Source: Clostridiales bacterium
GTDB taxonomy: Bacteria; Bacillota_A; Clostridia; Saccharofermentanales; Saccharofermentanaceae
DNA: 27,158 bases
NCBI GenBank assembly: GCA_017537905.1
Contig: JAFYJX010000045.1
Coordinates: 1 to 27,158 of the forward strand
Direction: 5' to 3'
Shown here: in pieces, positions 14,603 through 22,596 of the stretch
Layout: every line of letters starts with the position of its first letter
Position numbering within the stretch: the first letter of the stretch is position 1
The notes under the pieces: model-generated
Database searches by the model: none
What the model was told of the DNA's origin: nothing
What the model saw: the letters and a program-made list of their open reading frames with translations, nothing else
Translations under genes and position numbers: made by a program

Positions 14603-17103
14603 TCTTTTGTCTTTACGAGCAGGGCGTTAAACAGGATCTTCTTATATCTGTTAAAGCCCTTGGCAATCTCATTCATATCCTTTTCGCACGCTGCGACTAA
14701 CGCCTCGAGTTCCCGGGGCGTTAATTTTTCCTGTGCAAATGCAGCCTTCTCCGCGATGTGCACAGCCTTCTTCGGCAGATGATATCTGAATATCCTGCCC
14801 ATGATGTCGTAGTAGTGGTAGTACGAGATGGCGCTGCTGTTACAGCTCTTGCGCTTGAAGTGGCGTTTCCAGTAAATAAACCAGCCGAGTATGAAGATGT
14901 CGATCACAAGCGCAATTATGCCTAATGTGCAGACGACGTTTCTGACTAGCTTGACGAGTTTTCCTGCCGCGCTTTCATCCATAAATACGAGTGTGAATTC
15001 GCCGTTGGGTCCGAATGAATATTCCATTCCTTCAGCCATTGAAACTGCCCAGGAAGGCGGTTCGCTCTGTTTTGTTTCCTTGGTCTCCTCTGGTTCATCA
15101 GATGTTGTTCCGCTCTGTGAAGGTTCAGTCTGGTCAGCAGGCGTAGGCGATGCCGGTTCTGTCTCGTCCGGTGTTGTTTCTGAACTGGTGGCAGCAGATT
15201 CTGTGTCAGTCGGTTCAGTATCTGTAGGTTCAGTCTCAGATGACGTTGCAGAAGGATTTGTGTAGTCAGGATTGAAGATCGACGTAAATCCCCTCGCGAA
15301 GCTTGCCTGTTCAAATTCGGGGTATGCCTTGATAACTGCATTTATATCGTAGTCGCCAGAATTTGAGGCTGAGCCGGGTGTCGAGTCGCCCATTATCCAT
15401 CCGTATTCCGGCGCGAAAAATTCGAACCATGCATGCGAATGCGTAGCATATACTATATGCTCGCTGTCGGGGTAGGACTGGTAGTCAACGTAACCTCTGA
15501 CATATCTCGCGGGAACACCGATGAGACGCAGGAGGATAACTGTCGTTGCAGCATAGTGAACGCAGATTCCGGATTCAGCATCTTTGATAAACCACGGTAC
15601 AAAATCAACGCCTCTTGGCGGATAATCCGTTTCCGCACTGTAAGGATGGAGTTCCCTTACGTATTCAGTTACCATCTTGACCTTCTGGGCATCAGGATAG
15701 GTTACATAACCGTGGTAAATATCCAGATACCAGTCAGGAAGCTTGCCGCTGCTGATGATGGCCATTTCGGTCGATTTCGGAACTTCAAGGCACGTTTTGT
15801 AGACGTAATTTTCCTTGTATTCTTCCGTATAGATATCGCCGGTCTTTACGGGAACCGTGGAAACCGAGTAGATATGGGCATCTTCTTTCGTTGTGTTATA
15901 AGGACTGACTCTTACGCTCTCTGACATATAAGTCTTGTAGAAATCGGTGTAATAAGGAACGAGATCAACTGCCGCAGGCTGAATCGGTTCGATCCAGACG
16001 GCATAAGGCGCTTCCTGAGTCTCAGGAAGCTTATCCTCGTCATAGACCGGCATCTTGATCTTCGAGCCCTTCAGATTATTGTTTTCGTATGTATCGAAAG
16101 ATTCGACCTTGATATAAAGGCACGTGCGCTTTTCGGTATCCACAGGTCCCGAATAACCGGAGACGGACATCTTCGTGACCTTCATGATCTCCATATCCGG
16201 CGGATCGAAAGGCCCGACATTATCGAGATTCGTAGATCCCGAATAAAGCGAACACATATAATCCAGACCGCCTCTGGAGTTCGGATTTCTGATGCCGTGG
16301 AGCGCGGTGTCTAAGATCTCACTTATGGGCTGCGAGATATTCTGCGCGGTCTCCACGAGATCTTCTAAGATATCTGTTGCGAGCTGGTCTTTATCGTATG
16401 TATCGACAGGGAAGAGAACTCCTGCGATGATCGAGAATATAAGCACGGGAACCGTAAGCAGGAACAGTACAAAGCCGGACTGGCGGGCCTGCTTTTTGCG
16501 GAATCCGTGCGCCAGAAATGCGAGCAGCACACCTGTTGCCGCAGCGATGCTCGGAGCAACTTCCGGCAGCATTGTCGTGTTGCTTACGGCGCATACAAAA
16601 AGCGGAACATATAAAAGGAGTGTCAGCGGTATATTCTTCCGTCTGGTCAGCGCCAGCGTCGTAAGAGATACCGCCATGAGATTATATGCCTGAACAAATT
16701 TCAGGACAAATTCACTGTCATCAGGAGACCCGCCCTCGAAAACGCCGGGCAGCCAGTAGAATGCATTCATCTGCATGTTGTAAAGAAATACCATAAGGCC
16801 TTTCTGCACATCGAAGAGATCGAAAAAGGCCATCGATACGGGCGTAAGACAGGATAAGATCACAACGATCGCGGTAAGCCATTTCTTATTGAAGTTGTAG
16901 AGCACCGTGAATATAAGAGCTGTGATAAGAGCGAACATCATTATCGCCCAGACACCGAACTCCATATTAAAAGCGGTGCTGTACATCATGGAAAAGCCGG
17001 TGACCAAAAATGTCGTGATGGTCACGGACATAAGCACATTGCTCACGTTCAGTCTGGTGCGCTGATCAACCAATTCCAGCTGTTCATTGTTATCAGTCGG
17101 CAT
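14593..17103 (-). CDS. Transglutaminase-like membrane protein (TgpA type)
   Basis: An 836-residue membrane protein, third gene of a moxR-DUF58-transglutaminase operon. The N-terminal part (about 20-235) has about seven hydrophobic segments. The extracytoplasmic region (about 240-610) holds a transglutaminase-like core with the catalytic triad C514 (SGICVHYAAT), H557 (THSHAWFEFF) and D573 (WIMGDSTPG). Residues 618-682 are a Thr/Ser/Glu/Pro-rich linker with DTEPTDTE repeats. One more helix (about 717-745) leads to a cytoplasmic tail of about 90 residues, as in TgpA-like proteins. Such proteins are thought to act on envelope or secreted proteins; the target is unknown. The start is supported by GGAGG 6 nt upstream and overlaps the DUF58 gene by 11 bp. 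Confidence 0.9.
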   Translation of the reverse strand: MPTDNNEQLELVDQRTRLNVSNVLMSVTITTFLVTGFSMMYSTAFNMEFGVWAIMMFALITALIFTVLYNFNKKWLTAIVVILSCLTPVSMAFFDLFDVQKGLMVFLYNMQMNAFYWLPGVFEGGSPDDSEFVLKFVQAYNLMAVSLTTLALTRRKNIPLTLLLYVPLFVCAVSNTTMLPEVAPSIAAATGVLLAFLAHGFRKKQARQSGFVLFLLTVPVLIFSIIAGVLFPVDTYDKDQLATDILEDLVETAQNISQPISEILDTALHGIRNPNSRGGLDYMCSLYSGSTNLDNVGPFDPPDMEIMKVTKMSVSGYSGPVDTEKRTCLYIKVESFDTYENNNLKGSKIKMPVYDEDKLPETQEAPYAVWIEPIQPAAVDLVPYYTDFYKTYMSESVRVSPYNTTKEDAHIYSVSTVPVKTGDIYTEEYKENYVYKTCLEVPKSTEMAIISSGKLPDWYLDIYHGYVTYPDAQKVKMVTEYVRELHPYSAETDYPPRGVDFVPWFIKDAESGICVHYAATTVILLRLIGVPARYVRGYVDYQSYPDSEHIVYATHSHAWFEFFAPEYGWIMGDSTPGSASNSGDYDINAVIKAYPEFEQASFARGFTSIFNPDYTNPSATSSETEPTDTEPTDTESAATSSETTPDETEPASPTPADQTEPSQSGTTSDEPEETKETKQSEPPSWAVSMAEGMEYSFGPNGEFTLVFMDESAAGKLVKLVRNVVCTLGIIALVIDIFILGWFIYWKRHFKRKSCNSSAISYYHYYDIMGRIFRYHLPKKAVHIAEKAAFAQEKLTPRELEALVAACEKDMNEIAKGFNRYKKILFNALLVKTKDHK

Positions 17104-18067
17104 AGGCTTCCTCCGCGGACACCTTCCCGGTCAAAGGCTCTTCTTCAGGGATATCCTCTTTCGCAGATTCCTTCTCATGGGACGCCTCTTCAGGGATCCT
17201 CATGTGAAGGATCTGCAGCAATGCCCTCTGAAGATCTGTTTCCGATTCAACATTAAAAGCTACCTCTCTGCTGTCCGGAGGTATGACCCTTATTATGTGG
17301 GCCGTCTCGTGATCGAGATAGAACCTGGAAGTAAAGAGCACCTGGCCCAGATGGAGATCAAGCATATCCCTGTCATCCGTAAGCTTTAAGATAACGCGTG
17401 AATGACCGCCGTATTCCTCCAGCGGTTCTTTTACGAGGATCTTGTCTTTCTTGGCCGACATCTTCCAGTGGATCGACTTTACGGGGTCGCCGAGCTGGTA
17501 GTCCCTGATGTCGTAGATCTCGGAATTCGGCTGTCTGGATTTTCGAAGATTCTTAGCCTTAAAACCATATACGTCAGGCATATATCCGGGCATCTCAGGA
17601 ACCGGCTTTACGACGAATTCTATATCCTTGTTCAGGAACCTGGTGAACTTGAAAAATCCGAAAAGATCGTAAATATAAAGCCTCGTCATTTTATACGAGT
17701 AAGCGCCGCAATGAGTTGTATCCACAGGTATCTTCGTGATGCCCTTATCAGAGATCCTGAGAATGCTCTTTTTCGTTGTTCCCGCCATGTGATCGGTAAC
17801 GGCAGTCTTTATCGTGCAGTATGAGAAAAAAGACGCGAAGCCTTCCAATTTGAACTTGATATACGCTGGTTTGCCGATCGTGGTGATGGACGGAGCTTCA
17901 GTCTTATACCTGAGCGTCGTTGCAGCGATTACTGCCATGACGAATGCAAAAATGGGAACTGTCAGGAGCAATATGAGGCAATACCACGAGACCCACATCT
18001 TATAACATAGGAAAAAGACGAAGGTTGAGATCAATGCAGCCAAATATGCCAGCCAGGTCCGTACCAT
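17093..18067 (-). CDS. DUF58 domain protein
   Basis: A 324-residue membrane-anchored protein with two N-terminal helices (about 7-24 and 29-50) and a cytoplasmic or surface region. The DUF58 signature EIYDIRDYQLGDPVKSIHWK falls at 183-202, followed by DKILVKEPLEE. DUF58 proteins are von Willebrand A-related and are almost always encoded between a MoxR ATPase and a transglutaminase-like protein, as here; the complex is thought to be chaperone-like in envelope maturation, but the mechanism is not established. It starts 1 bp after the moxR stop codon (TGATATG) with no independent ribosome site, so translation is probably coupled. Confidence 0.9.
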   Translation of the reverse strand: MVRTWLAYLAALISTFVFFLCYKMWVSWYCLILLLTVPIFAFVMAVIAATTLRYKTEAPSITTIGKPAYIKFKLEGFASFFSYCTIKTAVTDHMAGTTKKSILRISDKGITKIPVDTTHCGAYSYKMTRLYIYDLFGFFKFTRFLNKDIEFVVKPVPEMPGYMPDVYGFKAKNLRKSRQPNSEIYDIRDYQLGDPVKSIHWKMSAKKDKILVKEPLEEYGGHSRVILKLTDDRDMLDLHLGQVLFTSRFYLDHETAHIIRVIPPDSREVAFNVESETDLQRALLQILHMRIPEEASHEKESAKEDIPEEEPLTGKVSAEEAYAD

Positions 18068-18068
18068 A

Positions 18069-19001
18069 TCAGATCTTCGGAGCTACAGTATCCTTAAGGA
18101 TCTCCTGTGCTATATCGGAAGCCTGTCTGTTATTGACTTCAGCTTCAGGTGTGAGCATAAGCCTGTGAGTGATGACAGGAAGGAACACCTTCTGCACATC
18201 GAGCGGAACGACATAATTCCTGTTGTTTAAGTAAGCGCACGCTTTTGCCATCGAAGTAAGCGCCAGCGTTGCACGGGGGCTTCCGCCTCTGGCAAGGTCG
18301 CGGTGACCTCTGGTCTTGTTGATCAGCTGGATGATATAGTCTGCCACCTTCTCGTGGACAAATACGTTATTAACTTCAGCCTGCATTCTGACGATCGTAT
18401 CAACGTCGCACATCGGCCTTACGTTGTCGAGCGGATTGGTACCGTTCTTTCTCGCTTCGAGCATCGTCTTCTCATCCTTGGGGGACGGATAACCGATTGA
18501 GACCCTGATCATGAAACGGTCAATCTGCGAGTCCGGGAGAAGTGATGTTCCCGACGCGCCCGTAGGGTTCTGCGTAGCGATTACCGTAAAAGGCTTCGGA
18601 AGCATATACGTACTTCCGTCAACCGTAACGTTGCCTTCCTCCATCGCCTCGAGGAGCGCCGACTGCGTACGTGTTGAAGCACGGTTCAGCTCGTCTGCCA
18701 GAAACAGGTTGTGGAAGATCGAACCAGGCTGGTATTTCATCGAATCTGTCGTCTTATCGTAAAGAGAGAAACCCGTGATGTCCGAAGGCAATACATCGGG
18801 CGTAAACTGGACTCTTCCGAAGTTCAGCCCCATCGTCTTGGAAAACGCCACCGCCATAGTTGTCTTGCCAACGCCCGGCACGTCCTCCATCAATATATGT
18901 CCGCCCGCAAGAATAGCCGTCAAAGCCTGCGCAATGATGTGATCCTTGCCGCAGATAGCCTTCTTAACCTCATAGATAATTCCTTCAGTTGTACTGCTCA
19001 T
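18069..19001 (-). CDS. MoxR-type AAA+ ATPase
   Basis: A 310-residue cytosolic AAA+ ATPase of the MoxR family. Walker A is PGVGKTT (42-48), Walker B is LFLADELN (99-106), and sensor 1 is ATQNP (142-146). The family-typical LLPDSQIDRFMIR (154-166) follows. The start at 19001 (MSSTTEG) is chosen because GGGGG lies about 9 nt upstream; a longer reading from 19061 would add a hydrophobic, unrelated stretch. It leads the operon with DUF58 and the transglutaminase, and is expected to remodel or assemble its partners with ATP. Confidence 0.93.
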   Translation of the reverse strand: MSSTTEGIIYEVKKAICGKDHIIAQALTAILAGGHILMEDVPGVGKTTMAVAFSKTMGLNFGRVQFTPDVLPSDITGFSLYDKTTDSMKYQPGSIFHNLFLADELNRASTRTQSALLEAMEEGNVTVDGSTYMLPKPFTVIATQNPTGASGTSLLPDSQIDRFMIRVSIGYPSPKDEKTMLEARKNGTNPLDNVRPMCDVDTIVRMQAEVNNVFVHEKVADYIIQLINKTRGHRDLARGGSPRATLALTSMAKACAYLNNRNYVVPLDVQKVFLPVITHRLMLTPEAEVNNRQASDIAQEILKDTVAPKI

Positions 19002-19100
19002 CGTGAAAATCCCCCAAGTTTTATGCAATATAAAGTATACAGTATGAAAAATCATTCTCATCCGTAAAATGAAAGATTTTTGAGAGATACGGGGGAACAG

Positions 19101-19136
19101 GTGTTTTCGCGGTGTGTTTTCGCGGTGTGTTTTCGC
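19101..19136 (+). repeat. 13-bp tandem repeat, 2.8 copies
   Basis: The unit GTGTTTTCGCGGT occurs at 19101-19113 and 19114-19126, then a partial copy GTGTTTTCGC at 19127-19136. It lies in the gap between the moxR gene and the nuclease-like gene, next to the inverted-repeat block. No gene overlaps it. Confidence 0.9.
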
Positions 19137-19139
19137 CTC

Positions 19140-19251
19140 GTTGAATAATCGTTGAAGATTTACGCGATTTTGTTCAACGAAAAGTCGGATTTAGTGTCAT
19201 TTCCGACTTTTGGTTGAAGAAAACGGCTTTTTTCTTCAACGATTATTCAAC
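19140..19251. repeat. Nested inverted-repeat block downstream of the nuclease-like gene
   Basis: A perfect 18-bp inverted repeat (19140-19157 with 19234-19251) encloses another hairpin: TTCAAC-G-AAAAGTCGGA (19173-19189) with TCCGACTTTT-G-GTTGAA (19202-19218), 16 pairs and one G-G mismatch. A third, overlapping hairpin is GTTGAAGAAAA (19213-19223) with TTTTCTTCAAC (19230-19240), 11 perfect pairs. The stop codon of the nuclease-like gene lies inside the right arm. It could serve as that gene's terminator or as a structured 3' end, but no clean T-tract is seen on the minus strand. Confidence 0.85.
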
Positions 19252-20057
19252 ATTGAGTCTGCGGGCCCTTTATAAAATGTATTGGGGATAAAAAGCGAGC
19301 TGTACACGGCGGAATTGAGCATTGCATGAAGACTTCTGATATCGAAAGGTGCTTCGTCTGTATCGAAAGTGTAGATAATATCAAGTCCTGCAAGAAGCCC
19401 GGCGCCTGTGTAGTTTATGATTTTCGTAGAAGTTATTCGATTATAGTCAGCCTTGTTTTTCATACCAAAATGCTCATGAAACTTACACAGATCAAGTTCC
19501 TTGATAAGAATTACAAAATCAGTATAAATCGGGTAATTCAATCCCTTGAGAAATATTTGCGGTTCATATTTAAATGGAATTCCCTGTTCAGTGTAGAACC
19601 TGGCGATATCAACCTCTGATGCTGATCTGTAGAAAGTTCCATTGTAATAATATGTTTTGTTCTCACGATAATTGGGATCCGCATCATTCTTTAAGCTCTC
19701 GAAAAATTTACCGTCCAGTTTTACTGATGAATGAGAACTCTGAAACAATTGTCTGGTTATCTTCCTTGGCTCAATATCAGACGGGGGAGCGCCTCGAAAA
19801 ACGCTGTTCCAGATTCCTTCCAATTTTGAGAGCTCACATATTAGCTGTTCGCGCTTTAACAAAATGCTTTGTATTTCTTTAGCCGATTTGCTGTTAATAG
19901 AAATAAAACGGGAATCACACTTAAAAACATCAGTGAGCTTACCGTGAATAGTATGCTTTGTTTGGATTACCTCCGGCAGCGCAGCCAGCTGCTGCTTGCA
20001 GTAGTTGATCTGCAGAGCAAGGTATTCTCTCGGGATGTAGGGTTCGTAAATAGCCAT
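19236..20057 (-). CDS. PD-(D/E)XK-like nuclease-fold protein, function unknown
   Basis: A 273-residue soluble protein. The N-terminal third is helical and probably coiled-coil (about 10-85). The C-terminal half resembles an uncharacterised Clostridia family with a PD-(D/E)XK-like core: acidic RSASEVDIARFYTEQGIPF (E148), then PIYTDFVIL (D180), then CKFHEHFGM (E195), as in the helicase-associated PDF...EHFG pattern. The usual final Lys is not obvious, so activity is uncertain. Start at 20057 is chosen because the longer ORF (from 20153) would translate 10-bp-period direct repeats and a TATAAT lies just upstream. No ribosome site is visible, and the transcript may be leaderless. The gene is AT-richer than its neighbours and stands alone, suggesting acquisition. 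Confidence 0.6.
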   Translation of the reverse strand: MAIYEPYIPREYLALQINYCKQQLAALPEVIQTKHTIHGKLTDVFKCDSRFISINSKSAKEIQSILLKREQLICELSKLEGIWNSVFRGAPPSDIEPRKITRQLFQSSHSSVKLDGKFFESLKNDADPNYRENKTYYYNGTFYRSASEVDIARFYTEQGIPFKYEPQIFLKGLNYPIYTDFVILIKELDLCKFHEHFGMKNKADYNRITSTKIINYTGAGLLAGLDIIYTFDTDEAPFDIRSLHAMLNSAVYSSLFIPNTFYKGPADSMLNNR

Positions 20058-20063
20058 GGCCCG

Positions 20064-20069
20064 ATTATA
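20064..20069 (-). promoter_or_regulatory. Candidate -10 element of the nuclease-like gene
   Basis: TATAAT on the minus strand, 6 bp before the chosen ATG. This would place the transcription start at or near the start codon (leaderless mRNA). No good -35 was found. Confidence 0.35.
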
Positions 20070-20093
20070 GATGCGGCGGAGGCCAAATAGTAC

Positions 20094-20129
20094 CGACAAA
20101 ACTCGACAAAATACGACAAAATCGACAAG
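20094..20129. repeat. Four phased copies of CGACAAA/TTTGTCG
   Basis: CGACAAA occurs at 20094, 20104 and 20114, and CGACAAG at 20123. The copies are spaced 10, 10 and 9 bp apart, one helix turn each. They lie 25-65 bp upstream of the TATAAT of the nuclease-like gene, where an activator or repressor array would sit. The period of 10 is not a codon multiple, which argues against this being coding sequence. Confidence 0.75.
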
Positions 20130-20221
20130 CGCGAAAACGCGTTTTTGAGCCATTTCCGGGTTAAAGAAAAAATAAATAAATTACTACATTCAAGTGTCGC
20201 GAAAAATATCACCAACAGTAA

Positions 20222-20249
20222 GAACCCGCCGCCTTAAGGCAACGGGTTC
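20222..20249 (-). terminator. Probable terminator hairpin of the pentose operon
   Basis: GAACCCG (20222-20228) pairs with CGGGTTC (20243-20249), then a 2x2 internal loop, then GCC-TTAA-GGC. It lies about 85 bp beyond the araD stop codon. The run after the stem on the minus strand is weak (TTCTTACTGTT), so termination is inferred mainly from position. Confidence 0.5.
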
Positions 20250-20253
20250 CTAC

Positions 20254-20278
20254 TCGAACAAGAAGCAAACAATAAGAA
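20254..20278. repeat. 25-bp sequence repeated 15 kb away
   Basis: This stretch matches 4909-4933 at 23 of 25 positions; both contain AGCAAACAATAAGAA. One copy lies at the predicted 5' end of the xylanase transcript, the other in the 3' region of the araD operon. Here AAACAAT and ATTGTTT (20268-20286) also form a small hairpin. Confidence 0.7.
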
Positions 20279-20332
20279 ATTGTTTTTAAGTTTTGTGGCG
20301 CCGGGCCTGCGCGCCTTCGCGCTGCAGAGCGA

Positions 20333-21022
20333 TCACCCCTGGCCGTAGTATGCGTTTGCGCCGTGCTTGCGCAGATAATGCTTGTCCAATAGTGTCTGCT
20401 GCATTCTGCCTGCAGAAGGATTGAGCGTCATTGCGTGGTAATCCATGAATGCGACTTCTTCCATTACGACTGCATTATGTACTGCGTTGAAAGGATCTGT
20501 TCCCCATGTGAATGGTCCGTGTGAGAAGACGTTTACAGCAGGGATAGCGTCCGGATCTTTGTCTGCGAATGTCTCGACGATTACGTTGCCGGTTTCCTTC
20601 TCGTATTCGCCTTTGATCTCAGCGTCTGTCATGGGGCGTGTGCAGGGGATGTCACCGTAGAAGTAATCGCCCTGGGTGGTTCCCATTGCGGGAATTGCCA
20701 TGCCTGCCTGGGCAAATGTAACTGCCCAGCGGGAGTGCGTGTGAACGACGCCGCCGATGTTGGGGAAGGCCTTGTAGAGGACAACGTGTGTGGGTGTGTC
20801 GGAAGAAGGCTTCCACTTGCCTTCGACGACATTGCCGTCTAAGTCTACGACGACCATATCTTCTGCCTTCATGACGCCGTATTCGACGCCGGAGGGCTTG
20901 ATTACAACGAGACCGGATTCACGGTCGATGCCTGATACGTTGCCCCATGTGAAAGTAACGAGACCGTACTTGGGGAGGAGGAGGTTCGCCTCCAGAACTC
21001 TTGCTTTAAGTTCTTCTAACAT
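20333..21022 (-). CDS. araD: L-ribulose-5-phosphate 4-epimerase
   Basis: Converts L-ribulose-5-phosphate to D-xylulose-5-phosphate, feeding the pentose phosphate pathway. The 229-residue protein has the class II aldolase-like fold. Zinc ligands are H94 and H96 in VVHTHSRWA and H168 in [10 protein letters not shown]75 matches the E. coli D76 position, and TWGNVSG (25-31), KPSG (42-45) and GTTQGDYF (114-121) are all present. Length is close to the 231 residues of E. coli AraD. The start ATG overlaps the stop codon of the kinase gene by one base (TGATG), so translation is coupled. Last gene of the pentose operon. Confidence 0.95.
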   Translation of the reverse strand: MLEELKARVLEANLLLPKYGLVTFTWGNVSGIDRESGLVVIKPSGVEYGVMKAEDMVVVDLDGNVVEGKWKPSSDTPTHVVLYKAFPNIGGVVHTHSRWAVTFAQAGMAIPAMGTTQGDYFYGDIPCTRPMTDAEIKGEYEKETGNVIVETFADKDPDAIPAVNVFSHGPFTWGTDPFNAVHNAVVMEEVAFMDYHAMTLNPSAGRMQQTLLDKHYLRKHGANAYYGQG

Positions 21023-22575
21023 CAGATCACCTCCGTAGCCTTTCTCTCAACCGGCAATGCATTCTTGTACTTGGCAAGGAATGATGCAAAGCCTGCTACG
21101 TCTGATTCGTCTGCCATTACGCTTACGCTCTTGGCACCGGCGAAAACCTTGTTGTCGAGGTAATCAGGAAGAGTCTCACCGGACTCCTTGTTGATCATGT
21201 AGGAAACGAGAAGAGCCATACCGTAAGGTCCGCCTTCGCCTGCAGTCTCCATGACGGAAACGGGAGCGTTAACAGCTGCGCTAAGCATCTTCTGGCCGAC
21301 TTCGGGAGTCTTGAAGAAACCGCCGTGGCCGTAGAGCTTGTCGATCCTTACGTTCTCTGCGCCCTGGAGGATGTCCATACCGATCTTCAATGTAGCTAAT
21401 GCGGAGAGCAGGTGTGTTCTCATGAAGTTTGCGAGTGTGAAATTACAGTTAGGTGTCCTTGCGAAAAGCGGACGGCCTTCGTCCAAGTCAGTAACGCCTT
21501 CGCCTGAGAAGTAGTTGTATGAGAGGAGTCCGCCGCAGTCAGGATCGCCTTTTAAAGCAACCTGGAAGAGCTTTGTGTAGAGGTCATTTTTCGATATCTG
21601 GGCGCCGAATAATTCTGCGAACTGATCGAAAAGATTGACCCATGCATTGATGTCTGAAGTGCAGTTGTTGCAGTGAACCATTGCAACGGGCGCGCCTGCA
21701 GGTGTCGTGACCATGTCGATCTCACGGTGAACGCCGAGATCGTGATCTACTACGACCATTGCGAAGTCGGATGTGCCGGCGCTTACGTTACCTGTGTAAA
21801 CGCGTACGGAATTTGTTGCGACCATGCCTGTGCCTGCATCGCCTTCGCAAGGTGCGATAGGAATGCCTGCCTTAAGGTCGCCAGAAGGATCTAAGAACTT
21901 CGCGCCGTCTTCAGTAAGCGTGCCTGCGTCTTCGCCTGCAACAAGAACCTTAGGAAGGATGGAGAGGAGATCGCCGCCTGTAAGGCTATTAAACTTCGCA
22001 ACCATTTCCTGGTTGTAATCGTTGGTGGAAGAATCGATCGGGAACATGCCGGATGCTTCGCCGACACCCATGACCTTAAGGCCTGTCAAGCGCCAGTGAA
22101 TGTAGCCTGCGAGTGTTGTTAAGTAATCGATATCACCAACGTGTGATTCGTTATTAAGGATTGCCTGATAGTAGTGTGCGATGCTCCAGCGCTGCGGGAT
22201 GTTGAAGCCAAGTGCTTCAGTGAGCTTCTCAGCTGCTTCGCCGGTTATCGTGTTTCTCCATGTGCGGAATTCAGCGAGCTGTTTTCCGTCCTTGTCGAAA
22301 GGGAGATAGCCGTGCATCATTGCAGAGATACCGATGCCGCCGACTTCTGTAAGCGTTACGCCGAACTTATTCCGGACGTCAGCCTTAAGTGCGGCATAGC
22401 AGGCCTGAATGCCTTTATGGATCATGTCTGAAGAATATGTCCAGATGCCGTCAACGAACTGGTTTTCCCATTCGAAGTCGCCCTGAGCTATGGGCAGATG
22501 ATCCTTGTCGATAAGAACTGCTTTGATACGTGTGGAACCGAGTTCGATTCCCAGTGCTGTAGTTTTAAAATCCAC
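21022..22575 (-). CDS. FGGY-family carbohydrate kinase (probable ribulokinase)
   Basis: Phosphorylates a sugar with ATP in the cytosol; beside araD the expected substrate is L-ribulose. The 517-residue protein has the two actin-like ATPase domains: phosphate loop [14 protein letters not shown] (7-20), [12 protein letters not shown] near residue 85-96, and the second-domain GHGGFF (416-421) and [10 protein letters not shown] (about 447-456). The start is a GTG at 22575, with AGGAGG 7 nt upstream. It is shorter than B. subtilis AraB (about 560) and belongs to a branch seen with araD in Clostridia and bifidobacteria, so a xylulokinase role cannot be excluded. It follows the permease genes by 21 bp. 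Confidence 0.88.
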   Translation of the reverse strand: MDFKTTALGIELGSTRIKAVLIDKDHLPIAQGDFEWENQFVDGIWTYSSDMIHKGIQACYAALKADVRNKFGVTLTEVGGIGISAMMHGYLPFDKDGKQLAEFRTWRNTITGEAAEKLTEALGFNIPQRWSIAHYYQAILNNESHVGDIDYLTTLAGYIHWRLTGLKVMGVGEASGMFPIDSSTNDYNQEMVAKFNSLTGGDLLSILPKVLVAGEDAGTLTEDGAKFLDPSGDLKAGIPIAPCEGDAGTGMVATNSVRVYTGNVSAGTSDFAMVVVDHDLGVHREIDMVTTPAGAPVAMVHCNNCTSDINAWVNLFDQFAELFGAQISKNDLYTKLFQVALKGDPDCGGLLSYNYFSGEGVTDLDEGRPLFARTPNCNFTLANFMRTHLLSALATLKIGMDILQGAENVRIDKLYGHGGFFKTPEVGQKMLSAAVNAPVSVMETAGEGGPYGMALLVSYMINKESGETLPDYLDNKVFAGAKSVSVMADESDVAGFASFLAKYKNALPVERKATEVI

Positions 22576-22596
22576 GGTGGAGCCTCCTTATAAGAA

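Noticed and set aside
15433..15924. 163-residue ORF on the plus strand within the transglutaminase gene
   Set aside because: Shadow of the TgpA-like coding frame; no ribosome site and no family resemblance.
19101..19251. CRISPR-like array
   Set aside because: The 13-bp units are directly adjacent without spacers, and the larger repeats are inverted; no cas genes are near.
19140..19251. Insertion sequence with terminal inverted repeats
   Set aside because: Both arms of the 18-bp repeat lie on the 3' side of the nuclease-like gene with only 76 bp between them and no transposase; a mobile unit cannot be claimed.
20058..20153. Longer N-terminus of the nuclease-like protein
   Set aside because: It would translate the 10-bp-period TTTGTCG repeats into a hydrophobic stretch not expected for the family, and a TATAAT lies downstream of that start.
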